From contig NZ_QGGX01000012.1 in assembly GCF_003148805.1 (NCBI RefSeq), positions 1-64,000 on the forward strand: 64,000 nt of DNA. Direction: 5' to 3'. The stretch is from Aminobacter sp. AP02 (GTDB taxonomy: Bacteria; Pseudomonadota; Alphaproteobacteria; Rhizobiales; Rhizobiaceae). The position numbers and the translations under genes are program-made. The first letter of the stretch is position 1; the number at the start of each line of letters is the position of its first letter. This document shows positions 12,478-23,425 of the stretch, one piece after another. The notes below the pieces were generated by a model. It was given only the letters and a program-made list of their open reading frames with translations. It made no database searches and had not been told where the DNA came from.

Positions 12478-13674
12478 TCAATCCTGGTTGGCGGTAACCG
12501 TCAGGCCGAGCGTCTTGGGCAGGTCCTTTGGGTTCGACATGCCGCTTGCGGCCAAAAGTGCGAACGGAACCGGGGAGGCGGGCTTGGCGGCGATCTCGAT
12601 CGACTTCGGGTTGTCGAGATAAGCCGTGACCGCCGACGTCACCTGGGTCGCCAGCTCCGGATTGTTGAGCTCCATCATCAGGAACGGCACGATCGCCTTG
12701 GCCTGGTTGGCAATGTCCTTGGCGGTCATGTTCTGCTGCTTGGCCAGATACTCCAGAACCTTGTTGGTCACCGAATCGTCGTCGAAACGAACGGTCGCGC
12801 CGTTGAAGGTCAACTGCTGCATCAGGCCGAGCATGGCGAGGCCCTGAGCCGAGTCGTCGCTGCCTTCCGGCTGCGCGGCCATCTTCTTTTGCAGTTCCTG
12901 CACCGACTTGAGGAAATCGAGCGTGTAGCCGCCCAGGTCGAAGGTCATGCCGAGCGTGCCGGCGTTGTCGACGGTGACGTCGTAGCTCGTCAGCGCCATG
13001 CGGCCGTCGGTCGGCTGCCAGCTACCCTCCATCTGGAAGTTGCCGCTGATGTTCTGGTAGCCGAGCGCATCGATGGCTGCCTTGGACTGCGGATCTTCGA
13101 CAAGGCTGAGATCTGCGGTGAATTTCTCGGCCGAACCGGTGAATTCCATGGCTTTTCCATCGACGGGCGGCGTCACCTCAGCCTGGAAGTTCGTCATCTG
13201 GAAGGCTTGCTTGTCGCCGATCTTGACGCTGACATTGTCTAGGTTTGCGGTTTCGTACATCAAGAACGACGCGAGCAGATCGGTCGAGTCGGTGGCCGGC
13301 AGTGTTACATTGCCGAGCGTCAGCGGGCTGACTTCGATCTTAGCCGTGCCTTCGCTGAAGCTGTAGGGCTCGGTGGAGACGGTCTCGATCTTGTAGCCAC
13401 GGTTCTCTTCGGTGATGCCGCTGAGGGTGACCTTGCCGATCGAAAACGGCTTGCCTTCGCCGACCACCGCAATGCTCGCCCCTTCGAGTACGGCGTTGGA
13501 AGCGTCTCCCGTTACGCTGGTCCAGCCGAGCGTCATGTTCTGCGCAGCCAGGACCGTCTTGAGTCGCTCGGCGACCGCGGTGGCGTCCTGAGCCAGTGCT
13601 GCATTGAGCGGAAGCGTGAAGAGGACTGTCGATAGAGCGAGCTTGCTGAATGCAGAGCGGTATTGCGTCATCAT
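12478..13674 (-). CDS. Secreted/periplasmic protein of unknown function
   Basis: 398 aa with a clear Sec signal peptide (MMTQYRSAF...LPLNAALA, cleavage before QD at about residue 28). The mature part alternates beta-rich stretches with conserved-looking Asp/Thr patterns and resembles rhizobial proteins annotated only as hypothetical; I cannot assign a family. The start at 13674 has AGGGA 5 nt upstream, and the signal peptide begins there. The open frame continues upstream to 13932 but that part looks non-coding. It is divergent from parC and ends at the shared terminator with aspS. Confidence 0.75.
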   Translation of the reverse strand: MMTQYRSAFSKLALSTVLFTLPLNAALAQDATAVAERLKTVLAAQNMTLGWTSVTGDASNAVLEGASIAVVGEGKPFSIGKVTLSGITEENRGYKIETVSTEPYSFSEGTAKIEVSPLTLGNVTLPATDSTDLLASFLMYETANLDNVSVKIGDKQAFQMTNFQAEVTPPVDGKAMEFTGSAEKFTADLSLVEDPQSKAAIDALGYQNISGNFQMEGSWQPTDGRMALTSYDVTVDNAGTLGMTFDLGGYTLDFLKSVQELQKKMAAQPEGSDDSAQGLAMLGLMQQLTFNGATVRFDDDSVTNKVLEYLAKQQNMTAKDIANQAKAIVPFLMMELNNPELATQVTSAVTAYLDNPKSIEIAAKPASPVPFALLAASGMSNPKDLPKTLGLTVTANQD

Positions 13675-13937
13675 GGTTCCCTGAGACTGTGAGGATTCGT
13701 TCACGCCTATCCTGTCCGTCAGGAACTGGACTGGATAAAGGCATTGTTGCCACATTGGCCGCAATTCGCGCGAAAAGGCAATCGCTTGCGCGCAGCACAC
13801 GCAAGAATGGTGAAGGGCTGGTTCTCCGCTTCCACGTCGTCGGCTTGAAACCAAATTTGTTCGCATGCGGCACCGCGACACTCTTGCATTCGCCAAATGC
13901 CCTTGTCGCGAATCAGGCGTTCCGCTAGTCAAAACCC

Positions 13938-16244
13938 ATGGGAAAAGCGCTTTTGCCGCCCGGAAACGGTAGCGGCGACAACATTGAACCGGTCGATCTG
14001 AAGAAGGCGCTCGAAGAGCGCTATCTGGCCTATGCGCTGTCGACGATCATGCACCGGGCACTGCCCGACGTACGCGACGGACTGAAGCCGGTCCATCGCC
14101 GCATCATGCACGCCATGCGGCTGCTCAGGCTCAATCCGGACCAGGGTTTTGCCAAATGCGCGCGCATCGTCGGCGAGGTCATGGGTAAGTTCCACCCGCA
14201 CGGCGACCAGTCGATCTACGACGCGCTGGTGCGCTTGGCGCAGGACTTTTCTGTCCGCTATCCGCTCGTCGATGGGCAAGGCAACTTCGGCAATATCGAC
14301 GGCGATAGTGCCGCGGCCATGCGCTACACCGAAGCGCGCATGACCGAAGTGTCGGTCTCGCTGCTCGAAGGCATCACGGAAGACGCTGTCGACTACCGGC
14401 CGACCTACAACGAGGAAGACGAGGAACCCGTCGTCCTGCCGGGGGCATTCCCCAACCTGCTCGCCAATGGTTCTTCAGGCATCGCCGTCGGCATGGCGAC
14501 GTCCATTCCGCCGCACAACGCGGCCGAGCTCTGCAGTGCGGCCCTCTATCTCATCGACAATCCGGACGCTTCCGTTACGGACCTGATGACGTCGCCGGGT
14601 GAGTGGGAACGTATCAAGGACGATCCCGAACTGCGCCTCGGCTGCAAGGTCCGCGGTCCTGATCTGCCTACGGGTGGCAGTATCGACGACGATTGGGTAT
14701 CCATCGTCAACGCCTACGAGACAGGCCGTGGCGGCTTCCGCATGCGCGCCATGTGGCAGCAGGAAGACCAGGGCAGGGGCACCTGGAACTTGGTCGTCAC
14801 GGAAATTCCCTATGGCGTGCAGAAGTCGCGGCTGATCGAGAAGATCGCCGAGCTGTTGATCGCCCGTAAGCTGCCGCTGCTCGAAGATATACGCGACGAG
14901 AGTGCCGAAGACATCCGCGTCGTGCTGGTGCCCAAGAGCCGCACCGTCGATCCGGGCCTGTTGATGGAATCGCTATACAAGCTCACCGAGCTCGAAAGCC
15001 GTTTTCCGCTCAACATGAACGTTCTGTCGCGTGGCAAGGTGCCGAACGTGCTGTCGCTCAAGGGCGTGCTGCGCGAATGGCTGGACCATCGGCGCGAGGT
15101 GCTGGTCCGCCGCTCGAAGTTCCGTCTCGGCGAGATCGAAAAGCGCCTCGAAATCCTTGGCGGCTATCTGATCGCTTACCTCAACATCGACGAGGTGATC
15201 CGCATCATCCGCGAGGAGGATGAACCCAAGCGTACGATTATGGCGCGGTGGGACCTGACCGACAATCAGGCCGAAGCCATCCTCAACATGCGCCTGAGGG
15301 CGCTGCGCAAGCTCGAAGAGTTCGAAATCCGCAAGGAATTCGATGCCTTGAGCACGGAGAAGAACCAGATCGAAGCGTTGCTGGCGTCCGACGCCAAGCA
15401 GTGGGCGACAATAAAGTGGGAAGTCAGCGAGGTTCGCAGGCACTACGGCCCCGACACAGAGCTTGGCCGCCGCCGCACCGTTTTTGCCGAAGCACCCGAC
15501 CACGACCTGACCGATATCGCGCATGCCATGATCGAGAAGGAGCCGGTGACGGTTGTCGTCTCGGAAAAGGGCTGGCTACGGGCGATGAAGGGCCATCTGG
15601 CGGACTATTCTCAGCTCACCTTCAAGGAGGGCGACAGCCTCAAGCTGGCATTCCATGCCCAGACGACCGACAAGATTCTAGTCTTCACCACCGGCGGCAA
15701 GTTCTACACCATCGGCGCCGACCGCTTGCCGGGCGGCCGCGGCCATGGCGAGCCGATCCGCATCATCGTCGACATGGACAACGATCAGGACATCGTCACA
15801 GCCTTCGTCCACGAGCCCAAGCGCAAGCTGTTGCTCGTCAGTCACGAGGGCAATGGTTTCGTCGTTAGCGAAGGAGAGGTCGTCGCCAACACCCGCAAGG
15901 GCAAGCAGGTGATGAATGTAAAAGCGCCTGACGAAGCCAAGCGCTGCATCCCGCTCACGGGCGATCACCTTGCCATCGTTGGCGAGAACCGCAAGATGTT
16001 GGTCTTCCCGCTTGAGCAGATCCCTGAGATGACGCGCGGCAAAGGTGTCAGGCTTCAGAAATACAAGGACGGCGGCGTGCTCGACATGAAGACCTTCACC
16101 ATGGAGAGTGGGCTCAGTTGGCTGGATTCGGCGGAGCGCACCTTCACGAGGTCTCGCGAGGAACTGCTCGAATGGATCGGCGCTCGTGCCACCGCGGGCC
16201 GGATGGTTCCCAAGGGGTTCCCGCGCACGGGGCGTTTTGGCTAG
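13938..16244 (+). CDS. parC: DNA topoisomerase IV subunit A
   Basis: 768 aa. The DNA-cleaving subunit of topo IV, which decatenates daughter chromosomes with ParE (not in the window). The winged-helix breakage domain has the catalytic tyrosine at Tyr130 ([10 protein letters not shown]). The tower and coiled-coil regions follow, then a C-terminal beta-propeller without a canonical GyrA box. The quinolone-determining motif reads [10 protein letters not shown], so the positions of E. coli Ser80 and Glu84 are Gln91 and Asp95. The ATG at 13938 lacks a good ribosome-binding site but gives the family N-terminus. Confidence 0.95.
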   Translation: MGKALLPPGNGSGDNIEPVDLKKALEERYLAYALSTIMHRALPDVRDGLKPVHRRIMHAMRLLRLNPDQGFAKCARIVGEVMGKFHPHGDQSIYDALVRLAQDFSVRYPLVDGQGNFGNIDGDSAAAMRYTEARMTEVSVSLLEGITEDAVDYRPTYNEEDEEPVVLPGAFPNLLANGSSGIAVGMATSIPPHNAAELCSAALYLIDNPDASVTDLMTSPGEWERIKDDPELRLGCKVRGPDLPTGGSIDDDWVSIVNAYETGRGGFRMRAMWQQEDQGRGTWNLVVTEIPYGVQKSRLIEKIAELLIARKLPLLEDIRDESAEDIRVVLVPKSRTVDPGLLMESLYKLTELESRFPLNMNVLSRGKVPNVLSLKGVLREWLDHRREVLVRRSKFRLGEIEKRLEILGGYLIAYLNIDEVIRIIREEDEPKRTIMARWDLTDNQAEAILNMRLRALRKLEEFEIRKEFDALSTEKNQIEALLASDAKQWATIKWEVSEVRRHYGPDTELGRRRTVFAEAPDHDLTDIAHAMIEKEPVTVVVSEKGWLRAMKGHLADYSQLTFKEGDSLKLAFHAQTTDKILVFTTGGKFYTIGADRLPGGRGHGEPIRIIVDMDNDQDIVTAFVHEPKRKLLLVSHEGNGFVVSEGEVVANTRKGKQVMNVKAPDEAKRCIPLTGDHLAIVGENRKMLVFPLEQIPEMTRGKGVRLQKYKDGGVLDMKTFTMESGLSWLDSAERTFTRSREELLEWIGARATAGRMVPKGFPRTGRFG

Positions 16245-16389
16245 GGCGAAATGAAGCGTCGAGCGAGATGCGGAGCGGCAAAGTTTTCGTGCGCGGCACC
16301 TCGTAAGCCTCTATGATCTCCCCATCGGCTGCCCAACCAGCGCCGGGCGTTAACACGGGTCCATTGCAGGGCCGAGGAGATCTAGGCCT

Positions 16390-17616
16390 TTGAACGTGAC
16401 CAATCCCCGCAAACCGGAGCGTGAGCCGAGGCTTTTCGGCCCATCCCAGCCCATGCGTGCGGCACTGCTGCCGCCGCTTTCGGCTGCACGCTGGCTGCTG
16501 GTGCTGATCGTCGCGGCGGGCATCTATTTCTTCCATGGCTTTTTGGTGCCGGTGCTGGCAGCGCTGGTCATCGCCTTTGCCAGCTGGCCGCTCTATCGCC
16601 GGCTTCTGACGGCGGTCGACGGCAACAGGACCATTGGCGCAACGCTGGCGTTGCTGTTCATTATCGCCTTCCTGGTCGTTCCAATCTCCTTTGCCGCGAC
16701 ATACGCCGTCAACGAGATCCGCGAATGGGTCGGCTGGGCCGTCGAGACCAATCGCCATGGCGCGGCAACGCCGGGATGGATATTGAACCTGCCAGTCGTC
16801 GGTGAGTGGGTGAACGAGCAGTGGACCCGCTACGTCGGCCATCCAGGCGCGATCGGCGAACTGATCCAGCTCGTCAGCGGCGCCAATATCGGCAGCATCT
16901 ATCGCGGCGTCCTTGCCGCCGGCGGCAGCGCCTTCGGTATCATCCTGACGTTGTTGTTCATGCTGATCGCCTTGTTTTTCACGTACCGCGACGGGGAATC
17001 CTTTGTCGCCCAGCTGGACAGCTTGGGGGAACGCATCTTTCCGATGCGCTGGGAGCGCATCTCGCGCGTCGTCCCGGCGACCATCAGCGCCACAGTCACA
17101 GGCATGACGCTGATTGCGATTGGCGAAGGCGTGGTGCTGGGCGTGGCCTACTGGCTTGCCGGAGTGCCGTCGCCGGTAACACTCGGCGTGCTGACCGGCT
17201 TCATGGCGCTTATTCCTGGTGGCGCGCCTTTGTCGTTCAGCCTGGTCTCGGTTTATCTGATTGCCAGCGGCTCGCCGATTGCCGGCGTCGCCCTTTTTGC
17301 CTGGGGTTCGATCGAGCTCTTCATCGTCGACAAGACGTTGCGCCCCAAGCTTGTCGGCGGGCCGATCAAGCTGCCGTTCCTGCCGACCTTTTTTGGCCTC
17401 ATCGGCGGCGTCAAGACGATGGGCTTCCTGGGCCTATTTATCGGCCCGGTGCTGATGGCATTGCTGGTCGCTATTTGGCGCGAATGGATTCGCGAGGTCG
17501 AGCTGAACGACGAAGCGGCGGTGATCGGTGCCAACGTGCTTGCGGAAAGCGATACGACGCGCAGCGTCGGCACAATCGCGGATGACCTGCCATCCAAGCA
17601 AACGAAGGCTGGCTAG
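16390..17616 (+). CDS. AI-2E family (PerM/UPF0118) transporter
   Basis: 408 aa. Seven to eight membrane segments with the family C-terminal signature (IPGGAPLSFS near residue 277 and KLPFLPTFFGLIGG near residue 329). Family members export autoinducer-2 or act as Na+(Li+)/H+ antiporters; which applies here is unknown. The start is TTG at 16390, supported by GAGGAGA at 16374-16380 with 9-nt spacing; an ATG at 16453 would shorten it by 21 residues. The stop shares the palindrome CTAG with the convergent gene. Confidence 0.85.
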   Translation: MNVTNPRKPEREPRLFGPSQPMRAALLPPLSAARWLLVLIVAAGIYFFHGFLVPVLAALVIAFASWPLYRRLLTAVDGNRTIGATLALLFIIAFLVVPISFAATYAVNEIREWVGWAVETNRHGAATPGWILNLPVVGEWVNEQWTRYVGHPGAIGELIQLVSGANIGSIYRGVLAAGGSAFGIILTLLFMLIALFFTYRDGESFVAQLDSLGERIFPMRWERISRVVPATISATVTGMTLIAIGEGVVLGVAYWLAGVPSPVTLGVLTGFMALIPGGAPLSFSLVSVYLIASGSPIAGVALFAWGSIELFIVDKTLRPKLVGGPIKLPFLPTFFGLIGGVKTMGFLGLFIGPVLMALLVAIWREWIREVELNDEAAVIGANVLAESDTTRSVGTIADDLPSKQTKAG

Positions 17617-18530
17617 GCCGAACTGGCCGCTTGCGCCGCCTGCTGAACGGCAGCTTTTGTCCTTCGTCTGCGGCCTTCGCCAAGCTGCCAGGCCGAGTGA
17701 GCGACAAGCGTGACGATGAGGATCGCGCCGCCAATGAGGCTGTTGCGTGTCGGCACCTCGGCAAAGATCATCCATACCCAGATCGGCGCAAGCACCGTCT
17801 CAAGCAGGTAGAACATCGCAACTTCCGGTCCGGAGATGTATTTCGGACCGTTGGCGAGGCAGAAAAACGAGATTGGCATGATCACGGCTCCGTTGAAGAT
17901 GATCCACCAGGGCGCTTCGACCTTGAAGCCTGTCTTGGAAACCATGAAGGCGGCGACCAGGCAGGGTAGCAGAACGCCGACAAGAGCGGTGAAGCCCATG
18001 TCCTTGCCGCTGGCGCGCGAAATGGTGATGGCCGAGGCGATGCAGAAGGCAGAGCAAACAGCCATCAGGTCGCCGAACAGATGCCCAGTGCCGATGGAAC
18101 TGCCGACGATGATGAGCACGCCCCCGACCATCGCCAACATGGCAAGCATGGTCACCGGCCGTGGTCTTTCCCGGAGGAAAATCCACGACAGCGCTGCCGC
18201 GAACACGGTGTTGAAGGCCAGGATGAACACAAGGTTGGCCGTTGACGTGTTGTAGACGGCGGTGATGAACGAAATCGAGCCGATACCGTAGAGACTGGCG
18301 ACCACAAGGCCGGCGCGCCCGGGGATGAGTTGCGGCGCGTTGCGGCTGAACGAACGCCAGACCAGCCAGATGATGATGGCGGCTATGAATGTCACGCCGC
18401 TGCGCATCATCAGGATCGACCAGGTGTTGCCATCGGCAAGCTTGATCAATGGAATGTCGACCGTCAGCGCCAGCCCGCCAAGGCCAGTCAGCAGCAATCC
18501 CTTGGAATGGTTCGATTGAATGTCTGCCAC
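17613..18530 (-). CDS. EamA/DMT-superfamily permease
   Basis: 305 aa with ten predicted membrane helices forming two EamA repeats (about residues 10-145 and 160-285). The end of the second helix pair carries the family's E-rich joint (FLRER). Members export amino acids, metabolites or drugs; no substrate hint is present. The start is GTG at 18530 with AGGGA upstream. It overlaps the AI-2E gene convergently by 4 bp. bpt follows upstream on the same strand (52-bp gap). Confidence 0.85.
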   Translation of the reverse strand: MADIQSNHSKGLLLTGLGGLALTVDIPLIKLADGNTWSILMMRSGVTFIAAIIIWLVWRSFSRNAPQLIPGRAGLVVASLYGIGSISFITAVYNTSTANLVFILAFNTVFAAALSWIFLRERPRPVTMLAMLAMVGGVLIIVGSSIGTGHLFGDLMAVCSAFCIASAITISRASGKDMGFTALVGVLLPCLVAAFMVSKTGFKVEAPWWIIFNGAVIMPISFFCLANGPKYISGPEVAMFYLLETVLAPIWVWMIFAEVPTRNSLIGGAILIVTLVAHSAWQLGEGRRRRTKAAVQQAAQAASSA

Positions 18531-18582
18531 GATTTTCCCTGCCAGATGGTCGACGGCAGCGTGGAAAACGGGCCGGACGGGC

Positions 18583-19338
18583 TCAGATTTTACTTTCGAA
18601 ACGCTCCCAGCCCTTCATGCCGAGATGTTCCTGCGGAGTGAAGCGCACCTTATAGTTCATTTTGCGCGAACCGTTGACCCAGTAACCGAGATAGACGTGG
18701 GGCAGGCCCATGGCGCGCGCGCGGGCAATGTGGTCGAGGATCATGTAAGTGCCAAGTGACCGCTCGTCCATTTCCGGATTGTAGTAGGAATAAACCATCG
18801 ACAGGCCGTCCGACATCTTGTCGGTCAGCGCCACTGCCATCAACTCGCCCTGGCCCTGGCCGGTGATGAAGGTATCAGGACCGCGCCGGCGGTATTCGAT
18901 CACCTTGGTGTCTACGTGAGTGTCTTCGACCATCATGGCGTAGTCGAGCACTGTCATGTCTGACATGCCGCCCTTGCGGTGGCGGGCATCGAGGTAGGAT
19001 CGGAACAGGGAATATTGTTCGGTCGAGGGCTCGGCGTCGTGCATGGCGCCGACAAGGTCCGAGTTGCGCTCGATGACCCTGCGCATGTTGCGCGTGGCCT
19101 TGAACTCCTGGGCCAGGATGCGGACCGACACGCAGGCCCTGCAGGTTTCGCAGGCCGGCCGATAGGCGATGTTCTGCGAGCGTCGGAAGCCGCCTTGGGT
19201 CAACAGGTCGTTCATCTCCGGCGCCTTGTCGCCCACGAGATGGGTGAAGACCTTCCGCTCGAACTGGCCCTCAAGATAGGGGCAGGGGGACGGCGCCGTC
19301 AGGAAGAATTGCGGAGAATGGGTCGGATGCTGCGTCAT
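18583..19338 (-). CDS. bpt: Aspartate/glutamate leucyl-tRNA-protein transferase (N-degron pathway)
   Basis: 251 aa. Transfers Leu from Leu-tRNA to N-terminal Asp or Glu, creating type-2 degrons for ClpS/ClpAP. The N-terminal ATE domain carries the cysteine pair motif [11 protein letters not shown] (residues ~63-73), and the C-terminal GNAT-like domain ends with [12 protein letters not shown], both typical of Bpt/ATE enzymes. Length and start ([22 protein letters not shown]) match Rhizobiales homologues. Monocistronic or read with the EamA gene downstream. Confidence 0.93.
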   Translation of the reverse strand: MTQHPTHSPQFFLTAPSPCPYLEGQFERKVFTHLVGDKAPEMNDLLTQGGFRRSQNIAYRPACETCRACVSVRILAQEFKATRNMRRVIERNSDLVGAMHDAEPSTEQYSLFRSYLDARHRKGGMSDMTVLDYAMMVEDTHVDTKVIEYRRRGPDTFITGQGQGELMAVALTDKMSDGLSMVYSYYNPEMDERSLGTYMILDHIARARAMGLPHVYLGYWVNGSRKMNYKVRFTPQEHLGMKGWERFESKI

Positions 19339-19404
19339 CGAGCGTCAGGAAGACTCCCAATCAATGTTCCCTAGCTTGGCGCTGCCTGCGAAAAATTCAA
19401 CATG

Positions 19405-19439
19405 AATGTGAAGGCAAGTGCATACTTTGCCTTCACATT
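19405..19439. repeat. Perfect 13-bp inverted repeat between bpt and the RDD gene
   Basis: AATGTGAAGGCAA (19405-19417) and its exact complement (19427-19439) surround a 9-nt loop. On the minus strand it lies 3' of the RDD gene and 5' of bpt. The stem is only moderately GC-rich and no T-run follows directly on the minus strand, so it is either a weak terminator for the RDD gene or an operator-like site for bpt. Confidence 0.6.
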
Positions 19440-19478
19440 TTGGCACGAATGCCGGTTTTGACTCGCCGAACGGCAATT

Positions 19479-19949
19479 TTAGCTGTCGCTGCGGCTGACC
19501 ACAGTGCCCAGCAACAGGTCATGCAGCGTGCGCTTGCGATCGGAAAACAACGTGACCAGCAGCACCAGCGGCGTCAAAACCACGTTGCCGGCCCAGAAAA
19601 GTACCGAATGAACGACTGCAAGAAGGCCATCCACCGGCCTGCCGTCGAGGCGGTCGAGTCGAATGCCCATCATGCGCATGCCGGTGGTCGCCTGGTTCGG
19701 CCCGCCGAGCGTCGACCAGATGTAGAGCAGGGCGACTGCCGGAAACAGGATGCCGAACAGCGCCCAGCCGAGGCCGAGTGTCAGGATGCCGAGAAACAGG
19801 ATGATGATAGCGAAGGGGATCATCAGCAGACCGACGATGAGATAGTCGATCAGGAACGCCAGGATGCGGCGCGTGCGCACACCGTCATAGGCGCGCGTAT
19901 CCTCAAGCCTGTTGGTGATGATTTCGCCGTCCAGAACGCGTGCGGTCAT
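19479..19949 (-). CDS. RDD-family membrane protein
   Basis: 156 aa. Three hydrophobic segments (about residues 27-50, 55-85 and 105-125) with the RDD family layout, including RILAFLIDYLI in helix 1 and the GMRMMGIRLDR block. Function is unknown, although some RDD proteins act as ion antiporters. The ATG at 19949 has AGAGGA 5 nt upstream; a TTG further out (19970) would add seven residues but has no site. It lies 102 bp upstream-side of the hemB 3' end on the same strand. Confidence 0.85.
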   Translation of the reverse strand: MTARVLDGEIITNRLEDTRAYDGVRTRRILAFLIDYLIVGLLMIPFAIIILFLGILTLGLGWALFGILFPAVALLYIWSTLGGPNQATTGMRMMGIRLDRLDGRPVDGLLAVVHSVLFWAGNVVLTPLVLLVTLFSDRKRTLHDLLLGTVVSRSDS

Positions 19950-20051
19950 TGTATCCTCTAAGGCGGGCAAGATTGCCCGCGCACGAATTCAAATGGGAGA
20001 ATTGGGTCACGATTTCAAGAATGAAGGTCGTGGTGCGGGGCTCGAGAGGGA

Positions 20052-21083
<1,032 letters not shown>

Positions 21084-21220
21084 CGGTCGTCTCCGCAATT
21101 GTGCGGTTTTTAGCATGCCGGTTTGCTCAAGACCAAGATGCCGGATGAGACCTGCGGCATTGACGCACCCCGGCACTCCACATTAGCTCTGCACACTCAG
21201 CCTGAATGTGAGGGATTCCA

Positions 21221-22264
21221 GTGGACATGGACTTTGGCGGCGACGACGAAATCCGCTTTGAGCGGTCCGGGGCGGCCGGCATCGTCACGCTGACCCGGCC
21301 CAAGGCGTTGAATGCGCTGACGCACAAGATGGTTCTGGCGCTGTCTCGGGCGCTCGCCGCATGGCAGGTGGACCGCGACGTGGCAGTCGTCGTCCTGAAG
21401 GCCGAGGGCAGGGCGTTTTGTGCTGGCGGCGACATCTTGAAGGTCTATGAGGCTGGGCGCTTTGGCAATGCCCCTGTCGATTTCTTCGCTGACGAATACC
21501 GTCTCAACGCGCAGATCGCGCGGTTTCCGAAACCTTACGTCTCGCTCATCGACGGCATCGTCATGGGCGGTGGCGTTGGCCTCTCGTTTCATGGCTCGCA
21601 TCGTGTGCTGACCGAAAACGCGCAATTCGCCATGCCCGAAGTCGGCATCGGCTTCTTTCCAGACGTCGGCGGCAGCCATCTCTTGCCGGACCTTGGTGGC
21701 TATTTCGGCATGTATCTAGCGCTGACCGGCAACCGAATCCGCTATGGCGACGCACTTTGGTCGGGCCTTGCGACACATACCATTTCGGCGGACGGGCAGA
21801 TCGGACTTCTGGAGCGTCTTTGCGAAACCGGCGAGCCGGAAGCGGTGCTGCGCAATTTCTTCAGGCCTGCCAAGCGCGAGACCGAACGCGACGCGCTCGA
21901 AGCCATCGCCCTCCTTTTTTCCAAGCCCACCCTTGGCGATGTCATCCAAAGCCTCGAGGCGGACAAGAGCGAGTTTGCCGTAAAGACGCTCGCGACCATG
22001 CTGACGCGTTCGCCAACCAGCCTCTCCGTCACCTTCAGGCAGATCAGGGCTGGGCTGACCATGTCGATGGACGATTGCATGCGCATGGAGTTCCGCATCC
22101 TGAACCGCATGCTCGTCGGCCGCGACTTCTATGAGGGCATCCGCGCAGCGCTGATTGACAAGGGTTCTACGCCGCAATGGCAGCCAACACGGCTCGCCGA
22201 TGTCGATCCCGTCGAAATCGACCGCTACTTCGAAACGCTCGGCGATGGGGAGCTCGCCCTGTGA
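21221..22264 (+). CDS. 3-hydroxyisobutyryl-CoA hydrolase (enoyl-CoA hydratase/isomerase superfamily)
   Basis: 347 aa, longer than a plain crotonase (~260) and matching the HIBCH type that releases 3-hydroxyisobutyrate in valine catabolism. The oxyanion-hole segments are FCAGGDI (~residue 66) and DGIVMGGGVGLS (~110), with the HIBCH-typical PEVGIGFFPDVGGS (~140). The start is GTG at 21221 with AGGGA upstream; an ATG two codons later is possible. The last codon overlaps the next gene (GTGA). A short-chain enoyl-CoA hydratase role is less likely given the C-terminal extension. Confidence 0.87.
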   Translation: MDMDFGGDDEIRFERSGAAGIVTLTRPKALNALTHKMVLALSRALAAWQVDRDVAVVVLKAEGRAFCAGGDILKVYEAGRFGNAPVDFFADEYRLNAQIARFPKPYVSLIDGIVMGGGVGLSFHGSHRVLTENAQFAMPEVGIGFFPDVGGSHLLPDLGGYFGMYLALTGNRIRYGDALWSGLATHTISADGQIGLLERLCETGEPEAVLRNFFRPAKRETERDALEAIALLFSKPTLGDVIQSLEADKSEFAVKTLATMLTRSPTSLSVTFRQIRAGLTMSMDDCMRMEFRILNRMLVGRDFYEGIRAALIDKGSTPQWQPTRLADVDPVEIDRYFETLGDGELAL

Positions 22265-22683
22265 ACGACAATGCAGGCCGGTTGCGCGAGATGCACCCCT
22301 CCGCGATAGAGAATGCGTTTGCCTTGTTCCTGCGCGTGGTGGCCGTCTATTGCCTGCTGTTCGGCATCCTCTATTGGGTTCGCCTCATCGGCGTTTATGA
22401 CGGAGCGCTATGGCGCTTCGACCTCATGCCCCTTCACTGGCAGGTCGCCGCGGTAACCTTGTCGGCCTTTTTCCCGTTCGCTGCCATTGGCCTGTGGATG
22501 CTGTCGTCGTGGGGACCAGTCATCTGGTTCATTTGCGCTGTTACCGAAATTATCATGTATGCCGGCTTCCCCGACATGTTCGGCAGCCGGCCGCTGATCG
22601 TCGCTGCTCATGTTTCGGTGGCCTTGATTTACGCCGCCTTCCGGATCGCGTTGCACCTCCAAAGACGCCGCGCCGCCCAGTAG
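22261..22683 (+). CDS. Small membrane protein (DUF6163-like)
   Basis: 140 aa with four hydrophobic segments (about residues 20-45, 55-75, 80-102 and 108-130). It begins with GTG overlapping the preceding stop, so it is translationally coupled to the 3-hydroxyisobutyryl-CoA hydrolase gene. The layout matches the Rhizobiales-restricted DUF6163 family as I remember it; no function is known. Confidence 0.7.
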   Translation: MNDNAGRLREMHPSAIENAFALFLRVVAVYCLLFGILYWVRLIGVYDGALWRFDLMPLHWQVAAVTLSAFFPFAAIGLWMLSSWGPVIWFICAVTEIIMYAGFPDMFGSRPLIVAAHVSVALIYAAFRIALHLQRRRAAQ

Positions 22684-22898
22684 CCAACGCTTTCAGGGCG
22701 TTGCGGGCCATCCCATAAAATACAAGGTTAATTATTCTTACTCGGAAGGGTTTTCATTAACCCTCTTTCGAAACCAGTGGCTGGTAAGCCCTTGTTAAGC
22801 CTGACGTTTAAGTCGAATTTTATGGGTATTCGATAAGTTCGCGATCAAGGTGACATCAAACAAAAAAGTCACCAGGCGACAACAGAGAGGCAAAGACA
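22684..22898 (+). promoter_or_regulatory. ldtR upstream region with candidate operator elements
   Basis: The 215-bp region is clearly more A/T-rich than its surroundings. It holds an inverted repeat AGGGTT-N6-AACCCT (22747-22764), the octamer TTGTTAAG (22792-22799) that recurs upstream of the neighbouring L,D-transpeptidase gene, and GTGAC...GTCAC around 22850-22872. GAGAGG just before the ATG at 22899 is the ribosome-binding site. Which element is an operator is inference. Confidence 0.45.
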
Positions 22899-23414
22899 AT
22901 GATCAATTCGCGTCAGGTGGCTAAGCCCGCCATGGTTTCTGAGGACCGTAACGAAGCGATCCGTTCGCTTTACATGGAATCCCTGCAGCTGGTCGAAAGA
23001 CTTCATCGCCGTCTTCTTGACGTTATCAAGGATGAGTTCGACCGCAACGGCCGCAGCGACATCAATGCGATCCAGGCGCTGCTGCTGTTCAACATCGGCA
23101 ATGCGGAACTCACCGCCGGCGAATTGCGCTCGCGCGGCTACTATCTCGGCTCGAACGTCTCCTACAATCTCAAGAAGCTTGTGGAGCTTGGCTTCATCAA
23201 TCACCAGCGCTCGCGCATCGACCGTCGTTCGGTTCGCGTCAGCCTGACGCCCAAGGGCCAGGACGTGGCCGAAGTCGTGGCTGGCCTCTACGATCGCCAT
23301 GTCGGCTCTATCGAGCATGTCGGCGGCATCAACACCGACGAGTTCAAGCAGATGAATCGCGCTCTGCAGCGCCTCGATCGCTTCTGGAACGACACCATCG
23401 CCTATCGCATGTAA
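22899..23414 (+). CDS. ldtR: MarR-family winged-helix regulator LdtR
   Basis: 171 aa. The winged helix-turn-helix spans about residues 50-125, with the recognition-helix stretch LGSNVSYNLKKLVELGFI and the wing RSRIDRRSVRVSLT. In Liberibacter asiaticus and Sinorhizobium meliloti, LdtR is a MarR-type regulator that controls a neighbouring L,D-transpeptidase gene (ldtP) and osmotic-stress tolerance, and small ligands block its DNA binding. Here the same arrangement is seen with the transpeptidase gene 397 bp downstream. The ligand in this organism is unknown. Confidence 0.87.
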   Translation: MINSRQVAKPAMVSEDRNEAIRSLYMESLQLVERLHRRLLDVIKDEFDRNGRSDINAIQALLLFNIGNAELTAGELRSRGYYLGSNVSYNLKKLVELGFINHQRSRIDRRSVRVSLTPKGQDVAEVVAGLYDRHVGSIEHVGGINTDEFKQMNRALQRLDRFWNDTIAYRM

Positions 23415-23425
23415 TCCAGCAGGCA

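Noticed and set aside
13675-13932. Extension of the secreted-protein frame upstream of its signal peptide
   Set aside because: The signal peptide and AGGGA site mark 13674 as the start; the extension is cysteine/arginine-rich noise in the divergent promoter region.
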